Origin: Diphasiastrum complanatum
Taxonomy: Eukaryota; Streptophyta; Lycopodiopsida; Lycopodiales; Lycopodiaceae
Direction: 5' to 3'
Assembly (NCBI GenBank): GCA_029204225.1
Contig: CM055095.1
Span: 27,454,958-27,518,957 of the forward strand
DNA length: 64,000 nucleotides
The notes under the pieces are model-generated. The model saw nothing but the letters and a program-made list of their open reading frames with translations. It made no database searches and was not told the origin of the DNA. Below are positions 26,901 to 36,873 of this stretch, piece by piece. The stretch's first letter is position 1. Every line of letters starts with the position of its first letter. A program made the position numbers and the translations under genes.

Positions 26901-27903
26901 TGTTACCTTCTCCCTCATAAGACAATAAGGATGTAAAGTATTCGTTATGTCTTGTCATGTGAGATGAGGCTCCACTATCAATCCACCAAGGATCATTATC
27001 ATCTATGTTGGCTAACAAACTTGAAGTCATAACAAGTGATTCACATGTGTTATGTTCTTCCTCATCTATTGTAAGATTTCCTTGCCTCTCTCCTTGCTCT
27101 CTTTTCTTCTTATAACATTCATTTGCAAAATGACCTTTTATCCCACAATAAAAGCACTTGAACTTTGACTTATTGTTCTTAGTAGAAGAGGAAGAGGAAG
27201 AGTGATCATCATGATCAAAGTTACCACCTTTGGACCATTTCCCTTTGCCTTTACCTTTGCCCTTGAATTTGCCTTTTGTGAAGAAAGCCTCTTCACCTCC
27301 ACCTTGCAAGGATGCACCATCAAGCTTTGATTGCAACCTATGTTCTTCAGCCAATAAGATTTCTTGCAAGTCAACCACACTTGGCAAGACTCTTTGAATG
27401 GCAAAACTTTGCACAAGGTTAGCATGTTCATTTAGCAAACCATTCAACATAACTTGGACTATTTCACCATCTTTTATGTTCTCATCAATGCATGCTAAAT
27501 CATCACTTAGGGACTTAACTCTCAAGATAAATGCATGAGCACTTTCACCCTCTCTTTGCCTACTAGAAAATATTTGTCTCCTTAGGGTCAATACCCTAGA
27601 TGTGGACTTTGATTCAAAGAGCTTCTTTAAGGCATTCCATGCCTCACTTGCACTTTGACACTTTCCAACTTCCTTGAGAAGTTCATTTGTAACATTCATT
27701 TTAATGATATGAAGAGCCCTTTTGGCCTTCTTATCAAACCTTTGTTGCTCTTGAAGTGTGAGAGGTCTCTCTTCAATTTCTGCAACTATGTCCATGAGTT
27801 CATTCAACTCAAGTAAGGACTCCATCCTCACTTTCCAAGTAGAGTAGTTTGATGAACTCAACCTTTCACTAGACTCTAGCATGATCCCACCATTGGAAGC
27901 CAT
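23950..27903 (-). CDS. Gag-pol polyprotein of the intact Ty1/copia element
   Basis: The frame is 1317 codons with no interruption, the usual size for plant copia polyproteins. It starts at ATG 27901-27903 (MASNGGIMLESSERLSSSNY). In order: gag with an RVLTLRRQIFSSRQ segment; the CCHC knuckle CFYCGIKGHFANEC (residues about 248-262); aspartic protease DPWWIDSGASSHMT (about 305-318, DSG active site); integrase with the H.H/C.C motif WHKRLGHP...CEHC (about 445-490), then FIDDFSRYTW, LRSDNGGEYTS and TPQQNGVAERKNRTL for the D,D35E core (about 520-605); reverse transcriptase with NTWRLVKLPKDKKAIGCKWI, MDVTNAFLNG and the YVDD site in LLLIYVDDIILSG (about 985-998); and RNase H with GFSDSDFAGDQMDRKSTSA and SLSSTEAEYKAL. 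It copies element RNA into DNA and integrates it, in cytoplasmic particles and then the nucleus. No catalytic residue that I can check is missing. The TGA stop overlaps the LTR by three bases. Confidence 0.97.
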   Translation of the reverse strand: MASNGGIMLESSERLSSSNYSTWKVRMESLLELNELMDIVAEIEERPLTLQEQQRFDKKAKRALHIIKMNVTNELLKEVGKCQSASEAWNALKKLFESKSTSRVLTLRRQIFSSRQREGESAHAFILRVKSLSDDLACIDENIKDGEIVQVMLNGLLNEHANLVQSFAIQRVLPSVVDLQEILLAEEHRLQSKLDGASLQGGGEEAFFTKGKFKGKGKGKGKWSKGGNFDHDDHSSSSSSTKNNKSKFKCFYCGIKGHFANECYKKKREQGERQGNLTIDEEEHNTCESLVMTSSLLANIDDNDPWWIDSGASSHMTRHNEYFTSLLSYEGEGNIIYTANDGQCDIKGIGTIPISLSTNRKANLENVLYIPSITKNLLSVSQMIDKGLDVEFIGDACLISKCGSLIAQGRRHGKLFKLDACVISNHEGCMAREQLTNQEVWHKRLGHPNFKSLEVMAKKELVLGLPKSLVANNSVCEHCALSKSHRLAYSRSTSRSKEAFQLVHSDIHSSSTTSNAGAKMYATFIDDFSRYTWIYLLKSKDEVFAAFVKFKNEMENQFNTKIKCLRSDNGGEYTSNRFKDFCIAHGIKREMSSPRTPQQNGVAERKNRTLCECAKAMRLHANLAKSFWGEALACANYLCNRWTSASLDGKTPHEVLYGRRPSVKHCRIFGCTCFVNITLDDRTKEDPSSKKGVFVGYSEVSKAYKVYIPSTKKVVISRDVIFHEENVSNVVDVDVDVPTNHHDVQDVLDEDGDATPKQTSRKTQRQRAKPSRLTYDEKGKQVVDNSNFAFLTSFDEPTCVGEAIQKKEWIQAMDHEHQALIKSNTWRLVKLPKDKKAIGCKWIFKIKTNQDGSINKYKARLVAKGYAQEYGIDYDETFAPVAKMVTIRILISLATLYDWDMWQMDVTNAFLNGDLEEDIYMEQPEGYVSHDEPNHVCYLQKSLYGLKQAPRSWYAKLNSFLLSQNFVMSEYDHSLYFRLNENDITLLLIYVDDIILSGGNNLDIDEIKMALKREFEIQDLGKLHYILGIEIIRTSKSTFICQEKYVNSILKRFHMEDCKVVSTPMESNVKLTTRSNERSFKDITLYRKLIGSLIWLTITRPDLSFVVGKLSQFMQDPSEAHWKLGKRVLRYISGSRDFGILYGGTTPNLCGFSDSDFAGDQMDRKSTSAFAICLGDGVVSWLSKKQPTISLSSTEAEYKALTTCTKEILWIKRMLLDLHLLEPEKTPIILCDNLSAQSLASNPVFHARSKHIEIAHHFVRDQVIAKEVELQHVSSKECVADIFTKPLGKDLYLMHRSNLGMCSKTMLKLASNVEEGV
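23955..23964 (-). promoter_or_regulatory. Polypurine tract of the intact copia element
   Basis: On the minus strand it reads gaagagggag, immediately before the LTR. It is the plus-strand DNA primer site in reverse transcription. It also encodes the last residues of the polyprotein (EEG). Confidence 0.9.
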
Positions 27904-28870
27904 GATTCTAATGTTTCTTCAACTTTTAGGTTCTGTCCTAAAGCACTTAGCACTCACTTTTCTCTCAACAAATGATAGATAAAGAGATCTATGAAGATTT
28001 AGGACCCTAAAACACTTCTATCTTGAACCTAGATGGTTTCCAAGCATAGAAAGGAAGATTGAAACACATGCAACACTTTGCACACACTAAGAATGGATTA
28101 CAAAATCAAACCAACCTGAACACACTCTTGCTTAAGCTCTCAAACTTTCCAGCAAGTGACCAAATCAAGTTATGGTGTGAAGAGTTACTTGCATTCTTAG
28201 AAAATACCCAAAACTAGGATGCCAAGATTACCTAGTAATGAACAAACTTGATCAACATATGATCAACACACTAAGATATTGATTCAACCTGTAAAACCAC
28301 ATGTAAACCACACTTCTAAAAGTTTATAAACTCCAGCAAGTGATAAATACAAGATTTAGAGGTGAATGAATGAGCACACTTAGTGAATCACAAGACTAGC
28401 TTCACTATCTTGTCAAATCTTGGTGTTTAGATGTAGATCTAAGATCACTTCACATGAGAATGTTCCTCAACCTGTTAAGAACCTGAAAACACACTTGCAT
28501 AATGGTTAACACCTTCCAGCAAATGCTCCAATCAAATTACATAAGGAGAGTTACTTACATGCTCAACAAAGTACACCAAAATTTATGCCAAAATTGATGA
28601 CAATCTTTACAATATGCTCTTCACAATGGAGCTTACAATATGTTCACCCAAAAAAGGGGATCTTTCATCCAAATGGGAGCTTTGCTCAGCCTTTAGGAGA
28701 ATTACAACTCACTCAAAAGAGCATTTGTCATCCACTTAAGGAGAAGTTTCATCCACTTAAGGAGAGTGTTCATCCAAGAATGGAGAACAAAGCAATGCAA
28801 AATCATGCTAGAACTTGATCAAACATCCAAATATCACCAAAAATGGAATACTTACTGTAAATAGAAGCCA
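27904..28870 (-). other. 5' leader of the intact copia element, with three degenerate repeats
   Basis: The region between the primer-binding site and the gag start is about 970 bp and non-coding. On the plus strand it contains three related blocks that start caacctg at 28112, 28285 and 28468, each followed 50-60 bp later by tccagca(a/g). The first and third also share a gagttactt(g/a)catgct-like piece. Short repeats catccacttaaggaga lie at about 28730-28765. Leaders of this kind carry RNA dimerisation and packaging signals in retroelements; that role here is inference. Confidence 0.7.
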
Positions 28871-28886
28871 ACCAGCTCTGATACCA
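28871..28886 (-). promoter_or_regulatory. Primer-binding site of the intact copia element
   Basis: The minus strand reads tggtatcagagctggt directly after the 5' LTR, complementary to the 3' end of initiator-methionine tRNA, the usual copia primer. Confidence 0.93.
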
Positions 28887-29541
28887 TGTGAAAAATACAG
28901 ATCCTAAGTGGATCTAAACTCCAAGATCATTGGCTTGAATGCTTGCACTCCAAACTACATAAGCTAGGAATTGGCAACACATTCTATGCTACCTAGAATG
29001 CAAAGAACTTGATCAAAAAGCATTTATCACAAATGGAAACTTCCATAAACATCAAGTGCGGCCCAAAATAGCATTATACAGTCCATAATACATCAGCCTA
29101 TCACTTTTGGAAAGCACCTAAGATCATACACAATAGCTTGAAGACAATACACACAACAATGCTCTCAATGGAGGAAGAAACAATGACAATGATCTATTGA
29201 TCTCAATGAAGCATACAAAAGGTTTCTCCAACCTGTTCTCCACGACTTCCCTACTATTTATGGATGAGGAAGATGACTCTCTCTCCTCTCTCTAGAAGGT
29301 ACTTGACCCTAGATATTCCCTATATAGGAAAAATAGCTAAAAATGGCTTATATGACCAAAATACATCAAAATGGTCTCATTTTGAAGGGTATGAAGTTTG
29401 ACACTTCATCATACTGAAAAAATACAGTAAATAAAAACATTGTGGCCTGGTTCACACGTGTGAAACTCCAGAACCAAAACTATTTACAATTTTAGCCAAT
29501 TTAGGCCTCAAACTAGCTAGGAAATGTTGACAATTTTCACA
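28887..29541 (-). repeat. 5' LTR of the intact copia element
   Basis: It is 655 bp, and I found no difference from the other LTR. It drives transcription toward lower coordinates. It contains TATATA (29321-29326), the palindrome TTCACACGTGTGAA (29451-29464) and a CT-rich segment near 29275-29292. Confidence 0.97.
29318..29327 (-). promoter_or_regulatory. Putative TATA box in the 5' LTR
   Basis: The minus strand reads cctatataggg, the only strong TATA-like motif in the LTR, about 220 bp from its upstream end. The transcription start would lie some 30 bp toward lower coordinates. Confidence 0.55.
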
Positions 29542-29546
29542 AATTT

Positions 29547-32500
29547 CACTTCTTGGTTCGAAGTTGGGACTTAAAAAGGAAGGACCTTGCCTTGGCCCTT
29601 AATCTAGGGTAAGATGCCCGAGAAAAATTTGAATCTGTCATTTGAAGTTGGACAATTGCCTTAAGCCTAGCTCACAAATTTTGATTAGCCCAAATGTGGT
29701 AGTTCCATTGTGAACTAGAATTCAATTTAGGGTAGTGTCTTCAGAATTAGAGATAGCCTTAAAAAAGCAAGGATGTAAAATAGGGACTTGAAAAAATTGT
29801 TGCCTTGGTATGGGCAATGCCAATGTGCTCCAAATTTTGGCTAGTAAGTGATTGATTGTAATAGTTCTATGATTAGAGGGATTATCCTTGTTCCCACTCC
29901 TAAAAAAACCACAATTATGTTATGAAAGACTTTGACAAATGCACGTTGAACCAAAAATAACCACTTTACCCATTTCAAATGATTCCACTTGAAGGCCTTC
30001 AATATCTTGGACTTCACTATTTGAAAGGTTGGATCACGCACACATGATGGTCATGATAGTTGGCATTTTAAATTTATTTTTTACCATTGATTATATTACA
30101 TTTATAAGTAAGTAGATGATGTGAAAATCATAGGAGCCAAAGAGCTTTAGAATGTGTAGGGAGGGGCTTGTATTGGTAATGAAACCTTTGGATCATTTTT
30201 TGCCTTGTATGAAGTTTTAAGGTGAAAAATATCTCATATTGAGCTCCTAAATGTGACAAAGTGACTTATCAATTTGGGCTATATTTAAAAATATAAAAAT
30301 AATCCCAACTTTTTTCAAATTTTGGAGTCATTTTAAAAAAAAAAACCATCTAGGTTCAATGGCATGTAAAGCCAAAACATATAGAAACAAGTTATAAGAA
30401 ATTCAATTATTCTATCTTGTACTAGCATATAATCAATCAAGGATATGTAAGTTTAGCCATGTATGGTAATACAACCATGAAAAGGGATAGAAGGCCCATT
30501 TGAGTGGACCAGCCCACTGAAATGGGCCAAATACAACTGTAACAGTAAGGAAGAGACCTAGATGCTCAAAGAGAATTTAAAATGAGGGAGCCTGGGCATA
30601 CCGTTTATTTGGATGCACACCGTGCATGGTGCACCATAATTGCACAACAACATGCATGGTATCAGCCCCAAGGTGCTTTGTAGGGTGATTGCAAGGTTCC
30701 ATGCACAAATCAAGTTAAATTTCATAATTTGATGTTGAAGTATCATATGGACTACCAAATTACATTACTTTACTTTCCTATTTTCTTCCTCATGCACTAC
30801 CATTTAAATTTGCCATACTTATTATTGACCTAATAACCCAACTGTTACGATTTGATTTTTGATTATGTGATTCAAGGTTGATGCTATATTTACAACAGAT
30901 GCAAACAAAAACGAGAGAAGGCCTAAGAACTAGATAGACTTTGAGTCACTCTTAGGTGTAACAATAATCCTTGGGTTAAAAACCCCTTTAAAGAAATTGG
31001 GATTTGATCACAATCCAATTGGTTCGATAAAAGTGGAAAATTTTTGTCAAGGCTTTTAAGAATGGTCATACCCCATTATCAAATTTCAAAGAAGTGCTAA
31101 ATTTGGATTAAATATTGAGTTTGGAGAGAGAAAGTAAAACCTCCAAATGAATCTCTCTTCAAAATGAACTTGTAATGCAGAGAGAGAAAATAAGCAATTA
31201 GTAAACAAAACATGTGCAAAAAATTTGGCTCTTTGATCCTAGTTGGTGTCTTCAGCATGCATTGCTCTCCAAAGACATAATACGAAGTACATTAAATTGA
31301 ACATAAAGTGTCTACGTTCACAAGCAAGTAGATGATGGCCCTTGGCATATTCCTATTTTATATCATGTTTGAGTAGCATTAACTCTTGTGGCATGCTACA
31401 CTGTCAGTGTAAAAGCTATGATAAATACTATTTCTGCAAACAAAGGTGAGAATGATCTGTGGAATGGTAGCTCGCTGATTATGAAGAATGTATGTTGTGC
31501 TTTATGATTAGGAATGGATGCTTACTACTTGCTGTGATTACCATTGTATAGCTGCAAAACTGTGATTGGATACTCTTGCAATCAAGTGCTGCCTCAAGGA
31601 GCAGTAGTGGGCATTCTTACAGGTATTTTATCAACCTCTGTTGGTCTATGGTTGGCGCTAGACAACAATCCAGATGTTGGCAATAATTATCATATTTTAT
31701 GGTAAGAGTATAGTCACTGGCCAACGCTCTTTCTGTAGTGGATTTGGCTGCTGGCTAGCGCTAGTTTTTGGCAAGAATATTCATTTTGCTACTACAATTT
31801 AGCAGTGCCTTGCATGCAAGCAAAACTCCAGACATTTTTTAGTATGCAATGATAGTAGAAGATTCAAACCGAAAGTATTGTGTTAAGCATAGAGTACCTC
31901 TACCAACCTCATAGCCTTTACCAATAGTTAATCCCTCGTCTTCCCAAATATTATTAACTTAACATTCTACTTTTCAAGAGCATTCCATTCCTCACCATAT
32001 CCACGATATACAGATTATCAACTTTTGTGCACACGTCTTCTCAAGAAGATACTAGCAAACCAAGCTTTCTTTATGCTACATTCTTTAGAAGCCATTATAC
32101 TTGTTATCAGAGGCAGCTATCATCATAGTTTCTATCATCCTATCTGAGCAATCATCTGAAGCCATCAATCATAGCAAGTTATAGCCAATGGAGTATAGAA
32201 AGAGTAATCTTATCAACCACACATAAGCTACAACCATTGGTATCATCGGACCACATATGGAAGGACAACAGTCCATCGCACTTTTTTGGTTTAAACAACT
32301 GAAGATGGATAGTTCATAGGAGATGACTTCGACTATCATTCAGGTACGATGCTATATGGAACTTCACCAATAGCCTGACTCGTTACTATGAAAAATCTTA
32401 TACATGCATGACAATACTACAAATGTTGCCTATAATGGTTACTAACTAATAAATCTAGGTAAGTCTGATCTTATATGCGTTAAAGTGGACATAGGCTTGT

Positions 32501-33367
32501 GGGTTTTTTTTTTTTTTTTTTTAAATTTGCATCCGAAGTCTGATTATTATAAGTATAGTCACGTACTCATACAAGGCTCAACCATGGTACACTTGAATGG
32601 CATGGAATTGCCCAACTTGTTCAGTGCTTGGACTCCCGGCGGAAAAGTGTTATGAGATATCCATGGGGGCTATTATAGCACGGAGGTGCTCTAGTACCTA
32701 CGTTGTGGCCATAGTCAAGTCTCTGTCCATTTGTGTAATGAAAGATAGTTGCTTACATGTAAAGTGTATATGTGAACCTAATACATTCTTTTTGCTCTTG
32801 TACTGATTAGTATGACTTCTGCCCTGATAGGGCTTCGTTAAAGGGTGGAATGTATTGCTAAGTGATGAAGTAAATGATTGGGAAGATTAGACATACTTGT
32901 TATAAATGCAATTTAGCTGATAAAGCAGTGAATCTTGTTTCGGACATGGATAACAACTGATGCTTAGCTATGACACCTGTCTTCCTCATGCGACTAACTT
33001 GTACGGTTTTGTTGTGTGGGATGGTGGCAGGTTACAGCTGGGTGTCCTAAAACTTGCCTTGCTTTATGGTCCTCTATATTGTTAAACTTTACACAGTTGT
33101 ATTTTTACCTGTTATGCTATAAATCGAAGGGTTCGAAGGGTTTGGTCTTGACTTGTCAAGAGGGACTATGTGTAATCTTGTTACTCTCTCTCTAGCATCT
33201 CTGATGCCACCCCGACTATCCTTTGGCCGGGATAGTACCAAACCTTTACCTTTACTTGTATTTTATGGCTAACAAGGTTTGTTGTATGGTTTCATGATGC
33301 AGTGACTCTTGGCTATGGAGAGCCCCTTCCTCCTCCTAGTCCTTTGGTTTAGACTATTATATGTTGC
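29547..33367. other. Long intergenic stretch without recognisable genes
   Basis: Apart from poly-A and poly-T tracts (30334-30345, 32505-32522) I find no known protein family or LTR pair in these 3.8 kb. Small frames (for example 32597-32806) have no recognisable motifs. Near 33130-33250 the sequence looks like an LTR tail (cttgttactctctctctag), but no mate or primer-binding site was found. Confidence 0.4.
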
Positions 33368-35091
33368 ATGAAGAAAGCTGTTGAAGTTCACAAATTGAAT
33401 ACTGCTTATGATATGACTACTTGTAATGATGCTGGCCCGGATGATAAAATTCTTTGCCTTGTTGATTTGATGTGCATCATGGATTGGATCAAAATTTATA
33501 CGGATTTTATTAAAAAGAAGGAAACCCTTAGCATGATTGAAAAACTTTATGTGGACCTCTCAAACTATGCTGAACGAATTGCTGTCGAAGAAAAGTTTTG
33601 TAATATGCATATTCGGAAAGTATTTGTCTGCCTGGAAAAAGAAAATGGTGACTCTTCTGTTGATACCCCTGTCCCTACCACTGCTCCTACTTCACCTCAC
33701 CCTTTGATCTTTACCGAAGACCTTATGAAAATAGTGCTTCCCAGTTAGAGTCCTTCTCACAGGAAATCTGTGATGTGGGAAATCAATCTGCCTTTGAATT
33801 TTGTCAGGCCAATAGTTGCCAAGTAACATTGGTACCGAGTCATATCATTGAGTTTAAATATGCAAAGACTGCTTATAAACTTTGGAGCCTTCCATCTGTC
33901 AACTTCCTAGCACCTATCTCTTTTGAGCTTTGTATCGCTCTTGCTCTCATCTCACTGATATAGAAGTCCAAGCCTGCAAGCTTGCTGCTTTGCATAAGAA
34001 TCCTTCTTTTGATACTCCTATTGCCTTTGATACTGTCATCAAGACGAGCAAATTTGAACCTGCAAGATGTCCTTCTGAGCAGACCTGGGCTAGAACTAGA
34101 GGCCACTTTGGTGACTAGCTTTAACATAATGAACCTACATCAAGCTAGAATCTGGAATTGGAAAAGACCTTTCTTTAAGTGCAGATGCGGTGATAAAATA
34201 CAAAAACAAATCTTCTATTATATGGTTTGATCACTCTATCTGGTACATAATGAATAATCTTTCCATTTTCTTTCCTGGTGTGTCTCTTCAAAATCAGCGT
34301 AATGCCTTCTTCCTTTGGTTGCTTAAACCTACTAGAGAGGTTGTCAAGTCCCACCTTGTCTTTCTGTACATCCGACAATACATGATTGATGCTGCCATTG
34401 AACTTTCCATAAACCCTACTGCTAAGCTCCTCACACACCTTGGCGATGCTGAAAACATTCGAGAAATTGAACACCTTTTGAAAAAACCCAGCTCCTCCAC
34501 CTTGCAAGATAAAACTTCTAGAATACTAGCAAGAAAACGGAATCCTTCAATCTAAACAATCCAAGCTCGGTCATTTCAGGTAGCGGCAATAATAGGAAGA
34601 GAAAGTACTTTCCGAACAAAGGCAAAGAAGGGCAAAGCAGTGGCGGTAAGGGGGATCTTCCTATCAGAAAGCTGAACTTTTACCGTGATTGATCCATGTG
34701 CAGAAGGACAGAAGAAATAATAATATTGGAGGTCAGTACTACTGGTAGACGATGAGTAGTGGTTAGAAGAGATAGAGGGAAGTTTTTTTTTCATTTACAT
34801 TATTATAACAGATGCTTTGAGATGATTGATGTTAAACGACTATATGTTGAAACCTTACTTTAGATTTTTGGTTATATTGATGAGACTTTTGAGCATATTG
34901 TGTTTGGTTGGTCCTTCTTTCCACATTTGAAGCATGAATGGTATAAGCCCTTTCCAGTTTTTTGTGATTTCGATGTTGACAACATCCCACCTTATACTTG
35001 TGCTGACAATAAACGTTTTAAAGAGTTCATTTCTGAAATTTTTGAGCATGTTATTTCGATGGATACTAGAATTATTAATAGCAAATTTTAA
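33368..35091 (+). pseudogene. Decayed coding region of unknown family
   Basis: Successive plus-strand frames look like one long protein broken by frameshifts. 33368-33748 is 126 codons from ATG, containing KLYVDLSNYAERIAVEEKFC and a Thr/Pro-rich end. 33775-34118 is split in two frames. 34190-34555 includes FPGVSLQNQRNAFFLWLLKP and LTHLGDAENIREIEHLLKKP. A basic Gly/Ser/Lys-rich segment follows at about 34580-34690 (NNRKRKYFPNKGKEGQSSGG), and a last open piece lies at 34860-35091 (HEWYKPFPVFCDFDVDNIPP). I recognise no domain. A basic segment after a helical region would fit a gag-like or nucleic-acid-binding protein, but a broken host gene is equally possible. Confidence 0.4.
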
Positions 35092-35136
35092 AGAATAAAC
35101 TGAACAAAGGACTTAATCACATCCCGTTGCGTAACT

Positions 35137-35310
35137 GGTCTCCAAACAACCATCTCTAGTAGATAATGACTAGCCATGAAAGACTATTACATTAGTTGCT
35201 CAATTTAGTCATACCCCTAGAGTGGTCTCCAAAGAGCCATTATCTAGTACTTAATGACTAGCCATTAAATACTAGTAGACTAGTTGCCCAATTTAGTAAT
35301 AATCAAAGAG
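35137..35310. repeat. Tandem repeat, two 87-bp units
   Basis: Units start ggtctccaaa at 35137 and 35224 and share taatgactagccat and agttgc.caatttagt. A further short duplicate of the unit end (atttagt.ataatcaa.gagttttgat) lies at 35291-35317 and at 36491-36517, on either side of the TRIM element, so the element inserted inside a pre-existing tandem repeat. Confidence 0.75.
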
Positions 35311-35325
35311 TTTTGATTCAATTTA

Positions 35326-35554
35326 TGATACGTTTCAGGAGAACAACGCAGCGGGGAGAGAGAGAGAGAGAGAGAGATGTAAGTAACTACATTCTTTATT
35401 AACTTGATTATAGAGAGAACGGCGAACTGCGCATTACATAGAGATGATGATGAGGCGAGGTTCCGAGGGAACGCGTCTTTTCGGGACCCAAGTCTCTTTG
35501 TTGTTAACTAGTTATTATGTGTAGGTGTGAAAGCATACATTACTATCCTTAACA
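35326..35554 (-). repeat. 3' LTR of the TRIM element
   Basis: It is 229 bp and contains (GA)11 at 35356-35377. Apart from GA length it matches the other LTR with a few substitutions, for example gattatagagagaacgg versus gattatagattgaaggg. Confidence 0.92.
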
Positions 35555-36225
35555 CTCCCACTTAATGGAGTATTCACATCATTAATTATCACAGTAATAG
35601 TATCTAACATGATCTTGTACAGATCTTATTTACTTTAGCATTATTATACTCCCACTTCATGTGAAAGCTTTTGATTTTGATTTGATCCTGCTCCTCCTGT
35701 TTGGTCTATGCTTCTGAACTGCATTTTCATGTGGACTATGGTAGAAGGGGTCTCTTCTTTCACCTGCACATGTACTTTGCTTTAATTCAGCTTTCTAGAA
35801 TCTTTCAAAGAGCTACCTTTGATCATTGTTGCTTTAATTCAGCTTTCTAGCATATTTCAAAGAGCTAGCTTTGATCATTGTTTTGTTGATAAGTTGCTTG
35901 TTTCAGCAACTTTCAGTTGATTGGTTGACTGCTGTTGATGCAATTCACTTTGTTTAATTGTTTCCTCAACAGATTTGCCATGAAAATGACAAACGCACCA
36001 GGGCTGCAATCAAACATTTTTATTTCACGTTGGTTTCTGTCAGGCACTGTTGAAATCATCCATACGAAAAAGCAAGGATAGTAGCATCATTGACACTGAG
36101 GAGGCGTCAGGCCCATAGAAGCAGATGTAGCAATTGTGAACCACAGACTCACTAGTGGAAGCGTAGTTTGCTAGATCGCTCAGGAGAAGGATCAATCGAT
36201 GAGGAGCACCGTAGCTCTGATACCA

Positions 36226-36251
36226 TGATACGTTTCAGGAGAACAACGCAG

Positions 36252-36316
<65 letters not shown>

Positions 36317-36490
36317 TAAGCAACTACATTCTTTATTAACTGATTATAGATTGAAGGGCGAACTGCCCATTACATAGAGACGATGAGGAGGCGACGTTCT
36401 GAGGGAACGCGTCCTTTCGGGACCCAAGTCTCTTTGTTGTTAACTAGTTATTATGTGTAGGTGTGAAAGCATACATTACTATCCTTAACA
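36226..36490 (-). repeat. 5' LTR of the TRIM element
   Basis: It is 265 bp, containing (GA)29 at 36257-36314. The unequal microsatellite makes LTR divergence dating unreliable unless the array is masked. Confidence 0.92.
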
Positions 36491-36873
36491 ATTTAGTCAT
36501 AATCAATGAGTTTTGATCAAGTTGAGTTGTGAATGAGTTACTTTTGGATTCCTTGACTACTCTTTTGTCATGATATCTACTTTAGTTCGTACCAATACGT
36601 CCCTGCAATTGTGCAGATCTAGAAACAATACGTAATATAAAATTTCTTTATTCATTTACATTTCTTGTAAGGCAGCTACTAGCAGTTTCATGATCTGTAG
36701 CTGAAGCATATGAAATAAAAACAGACAAGAAAATATCAGTCTTTTGGTTTGAATTCCTTTCAAAAAACAATAAGCAATTTCAATTTGGTTCTCATCAGAA
36801 AACCTTCTTCATTCTCACTAAGATGTTTGGGAAAGAGAATGATTAATAGGGAATGTGCAGCCTCGCCGATTCT

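Larger units (their letters stand above)
23300..29541 (-). mobile_element. Intact full-length Ty1/copia retrotransposon, TSD aattt
   Basis: The element is 6242 bp long. Both LTRs are 655 bp (23300-23954 and 28887-29541), begin TGTGAAAA, end TTTTCACA and appear identical on reading through. The target duplication aattt is at 23295-23299 and 29542-29546. A perfect primer-binding site (28871-28886) and polypurine tract (23955-23964) adjoin the LTRs. A single open frame of 1317 codons covers gag and pol. Identical LTRs mean very recent insertion, since both copies come from one template. All parts needed for autonomy are present, so this may be a currently active family. Confidence 0.97.
35326..36490 (-). 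mobile_element. TRIM-type miniature LTR retrotransposon, TSD attta
   Basis: LTR copies at 35326-35554 (229 bp) and 36226-36490 (265 bp) begin TGATACGTTTCAGGAG and end TATCCTTAACA. The target duplication attta is at 35321-35325 and 36491-36495. A primer-binding site (minus strand tggtatcagagctac, 36211-36225) adjoins the right LTR, and a purine-rich agtgggag tract (minus strand, 35555-35562) adjoins the left one, so it is oriented toward lower coordinates. The interior (about 670 bp) has no coding capacity. It must be mobilised by enzymes of another element. The LTR length difference is mostly microsatellite: about 11 versus 29 GA units. Confidence 0.93.

Noticed and set aside
35326-36490. Cassandra-type element (5S rRNA promoter in the LTR)
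   Set aside because: I looked for 5S-like internal promoter sequence in the LTRs and did not see it.
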